From JAFGPL01 sp046485045 (lineage in GTDB: Bacteria > Bacteroidota > Bacteroidia > Bacteroidales > UBA10428), in NCBI GenBank assembly GCA_046485045.1, contig JAWOHT010000200.1, positions 1-64,000 of the forward strand: a stretch of DNA of 64,000 bases, in the 5' to 3' direction. This document shows positions 62,160 through 64,000 of the stretch, in pieces (position 1 is the first letter of the stretch; every line of letters starts with the position of its first letter). The notes beneath the pieces are model-generated. The model had not been told where the DNA came from. It did not search any database and saw nothing but the letters and a program-made list of their open reading frames with translations. Both the position numbers and the translations under genes were made by a program.

Positions 62160-63152
62160 ATGAAACAACTTGTAAGACAGGCAAAAATTATAGGAACCGG
62201 CTCATATTTGCCGGAAAAGATAGTTACTAATAAACATCTTGAAACACTTGTTGAAACGAACGATACCTGGATATATGAAAACCTTGGCATCAGAGAGCGC
62301 CGCATAGCTGCCGGAAACCAAGCATCGAGCGACCTCGGGGCAAAAGCCGGGAGTAAGGCCATTGAAAATGCAGGGCTAAAATCCGATGATATTGACCTGA
62401 TAATAGTTGCCACTTCAACCCCCGACAGACTGGCTCCTTCAACAGCCTGTATCGTACAGGATAAAATCAAAGCTTATAATGCAGTATGTTTCGATATAGC
62501 AGCAGTATGCTCCGGATTTCTTTACGGTATGTCGGTTGCCTGCCAGTATGTGGCCAGCGGAGTATACGACAATGTACTGGTAATCGGGGCAGATACATTT
62601 TCGCGCATCACCGATTGGGAAAGAAGAGACTGTGTGTTTTTTGGCGATGGAGCTGGAGCAGCCTTAATTTCTCATGCAGATGATTCTGAAGGGTTTCTTG
62701 CATTCAGGCTGTATTCAGACGGCAGGGGCAAATTTAACTTTACCGTACCTGCAGGCGGATCTGAGTTGCCGGCATCTGATGAAACAGTTGAGAAAAAACT
62801 GCACTACTTCCAGATGAACGGAAAGGCAGTTTACGAAACTGCCACCAAATTATTACCTAAAGTAATAAATGAGGTTCTTGCCGACTCAAAAACTGGTATT
62901 GATGAAATAAAATACCTGATACCCCACCAACCCGGTATAAAGATATTGAAAGATACTGCAAAAATTCTTGGGTTGCCATTTTCAAAAGTCATGACCAATA
63001 TGGAGCATTATGCAAACACTTCAGCAGGTACAATTCCGATACTTCTTGATGAGGTAAACCGAAAAGGTCTCATCGGCAAAGGAGACAAAATTCTTTTTGC
63101 CGCTATCGGAAGTGGCTGGACATATGGCGCATCTGTTATTAAATGGGCTTAA
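62160..63152 (+). CDS. fabH: 3-oxoacyl-ACP synthase III (KASIII/FabH-like)
   Basis: KASIII starts fatty-acid or polyketide-like chains by condensing an acyl-CoA with malonyl-ACP. The 330-residue protein has IIGTGSYLPEKIVTN, GIRERRIA, and the catalytic triad Cys117 (DIAAVCSGFLYG), His256 (IPHQPG) and Asn286 (YANTSAGT). GDGAGAALI and IGSGWTYGA complete the family signatures. The length is normal. It could be the housekeeping FabH, but it is followed after 115 bases by an SDR reductase on the same strand instead of the usual plsX/rpmF or fabD/fabG, so a special-purpose KASIII is possible. Confidence 0.9.
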   Translation: MKQLVRQAKIIGTGSYLPEKIVTNKHLETLVETNDTWIYENLGIRERRIAAGNQASSDLGAKAGSKAIENAGLKSDDIDLIIVATSTPDRLAPSTACIVQDKIKAYNAVCFDIAAVCSGFLYGMSVACQYVASGVYDNVLVIGADTFSRITDWERRDCVFFGDGAGAALISHADDSEGFLAFRLYSDGRGKFNFTVPAGGSELPASDETVEKKLHYFQMNGKAVYETATKLLPKVINEVLADSKTGIDEIKYLIPHQPGIKILKDTAKILGLPFSKVMTNMEHYANTSAGTIPILLDEVNRKGLIGKGDKILFAAIGSGWTYGASVIKWA

Positions 63153-63267
63153 AGGACTTGATAATAGTCATACAGGGTCATGTATTTATAATAATAATTT
63201 GGATTAATGATTGTTGCATTTTTATTAAAAAAAGCGTAATTTTTCAATCCTTCTAATATCAATCAAA

Positions 63268-63948
63268 ATGATTATAATAACCGGTTCTTCGAGGGGCATC
63301 GGACAGTTCCTGACGGATAAGTTCAGGGCAGATAATATCGCTGTATACGGCACATACCTGAATACCATACCGGAGGAAGGCAACGAATACTGTTCGAAAG
63401 TAAACATATCAGATTTTAATGAGATTGTTGAATGGTTCTACCGCATCAAGCCCAAACTTAAAAATGTAGTTTTATTGAATTGTGCAGCAATAAACTACAA
63501 TTGTTCCGCGCATAAATCAGATCTGAACAAATGGCACGAAGTAGTGCAGGTTAATCTTATAGGTACTTTTAACATGATCAGGGCCGTCCTGCCTTTTATG
63601 CGTGAGCAAAACTACGGAAGGATCATTAATTTTTCTTCAATACTGGCACAGCGGGGTGTGGCAGGAACCAGCGCCTATGCAGCATCAAAGGCAGCGTTAT
63701 GGGGCATGTCCAGGAGTATTGCAGCTGAGAATGCAGGTAAAAATATCACCATCAATACCCTAAACCTCGGGTATTTCAATATTGGTATGATTGAGCAGGT
63801 GCCCGAAGAACTTCAAAACCAGCTTAAAAAAGAAATTCCCTCCGGTAAATTCGGAAACCCCGAAGAAATTTACAAAGCCGTAAGGTTTCTTATTGATTCA
63901 CCATATATCAATGGTACATCAATTGATATTAACGGGGGATTGTTTTAG
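63268..63948 (+). CDS. Short-chain dehydrogenase/reductase (FabG-like)
   Basis: This 226-residue NAD(P)H oxidoreductase has the cofactor loop TGSSRGIGQF, the LLNCAAINY segment (in place of NNAG), the catalytic Ser in INFSSILAQ, and Tyr-x3-Lys in SAYAASKAAL. DINGGLF at the end is typical of FabG-like proteins. It is somewhat short (usual 240-250), mainly in the N-terminal half. With the KASIII gene just upstream it may reduce the 3-oxo product, which is an inference from position. The reading frame ends 52 bases before the window edge, where nothing further is seen. Confidence 0.88.
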   Translation: MIIITGSSRGIGQFLTDKFRADNIAVYGTYLNTIPEEGNEYCSKVNISDFNEIVEWFYRIKPKLKNVVLLNCAAINYNCSAHKSDLNKWHEVVQVNLIGTFNMIRAVLPFMREQNYGRIINFSSILAQRGVAGTSAYAASKAALWGMSRSIAAENAGKNITINTLNLGYFNIGMIEQVPEELQNQLKKEIPSGKFGNPEEIYKAVRFLIDSPYINGTSIDINGGLF

Positions 63949-64000
63949 CCGGCAGGCATAGCACATCCTCTTGTCATATTTTATTTATTGTTCGAAGTCT

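Noticed and set aside
1..64000. CRISPR array, intact insertion sequence, prophage or toxin-antitoxin pair
   Set aside because: No regularly spaced direct repeats, transposase, phage gene or recognisable toxin gene was seen on either strand.

Overview
The window looks like a chromosomal segment from a member of the Bacteroidota, most likely an environmental Bacteroidales/Marinilabiliales-type bacterium. The evidence is a complete type IX secretion / gliding core (PorP-like, GldK, GldL, GldM, GldN) with a T9SS C-terminal sorting domain protein, a fused SecDF, many short lipoproteins, DUF5723 and DUF4834 family proteins, and promoters of the Bacteroidota type (TTTG / TAnnTTTG). A B12-dependent class II ribonucleotide reductase, a K+-dependent membrane pyrophosphatase and LL-DAP aminotransferase suggest an anaerobic or facultative lifestyle. 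No phage, plasmid, CRISPR or intact insertion sequence was seen.

Layout. 1-5100: the end of a response regulator, an envelope protein, a large L,D-transpeptidase, a 45-residue ORF and two envelope proteins. 5341-9193: a three-gene phosphorelay (PAS histidine kinase, single-domain receiver, receiver-histidine kinase). 9235-13394: meso-DAP/lysine genes (lysA-dapF divergent from dapL). 13404-15837: a glycosyltransferase, TsaC/Sua5 and a GIN-domain protein. 15990-17234: rpsP-rimM. 17665-19950: hppA. 20016-25019: tatA, a Ca2+/cation antiporter, a LolD-like ATPase and secDF. 25164-28824: HIT protein, nitroreductase, a COG2403 GTPase-like protein and a Tat-exported aldo/keto reductase. 28978-32578: tRNA-Leu(CAA), nrdJ with a long leader, and a MITE-like repeat. 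32598-45314: small lipoprotein, Pif1-like helicase, priA, YfiR-like protein, mini T9SS substrate, Wza-like protein, PBP1A, topA. 45314-52692: arginase-fold protein plus PorP-gldKLMN. 52776-55836: manC, mlaE-mlaF, DUF4834. 55967-61924: a three-gene envelope set. 62160-63948: KASIII and an SDR.

Working together. The DAP genes, the L,D-transpeptidase and PBP1A all serve a meso-DAP peptidoglycan. SecDF, TatA, LolD-like and MlaEF handle export and lipid/lipoprotein traffic, feeding the T9SS. The most unusual points are a DapF homologue in which both catalytic cysteines are serine while the substrate-binding residues are kept, an arginase-fold protein next to the T9SS genes that has lost half of its metal ligands, a hairpin-forming interspersed repeat with 22-bp terminal inverted repeats, and an uncharacterised inner-membrane/lipoprotein/beta-barrel gene trio followed by a perfect 17-bp inverted repeat.
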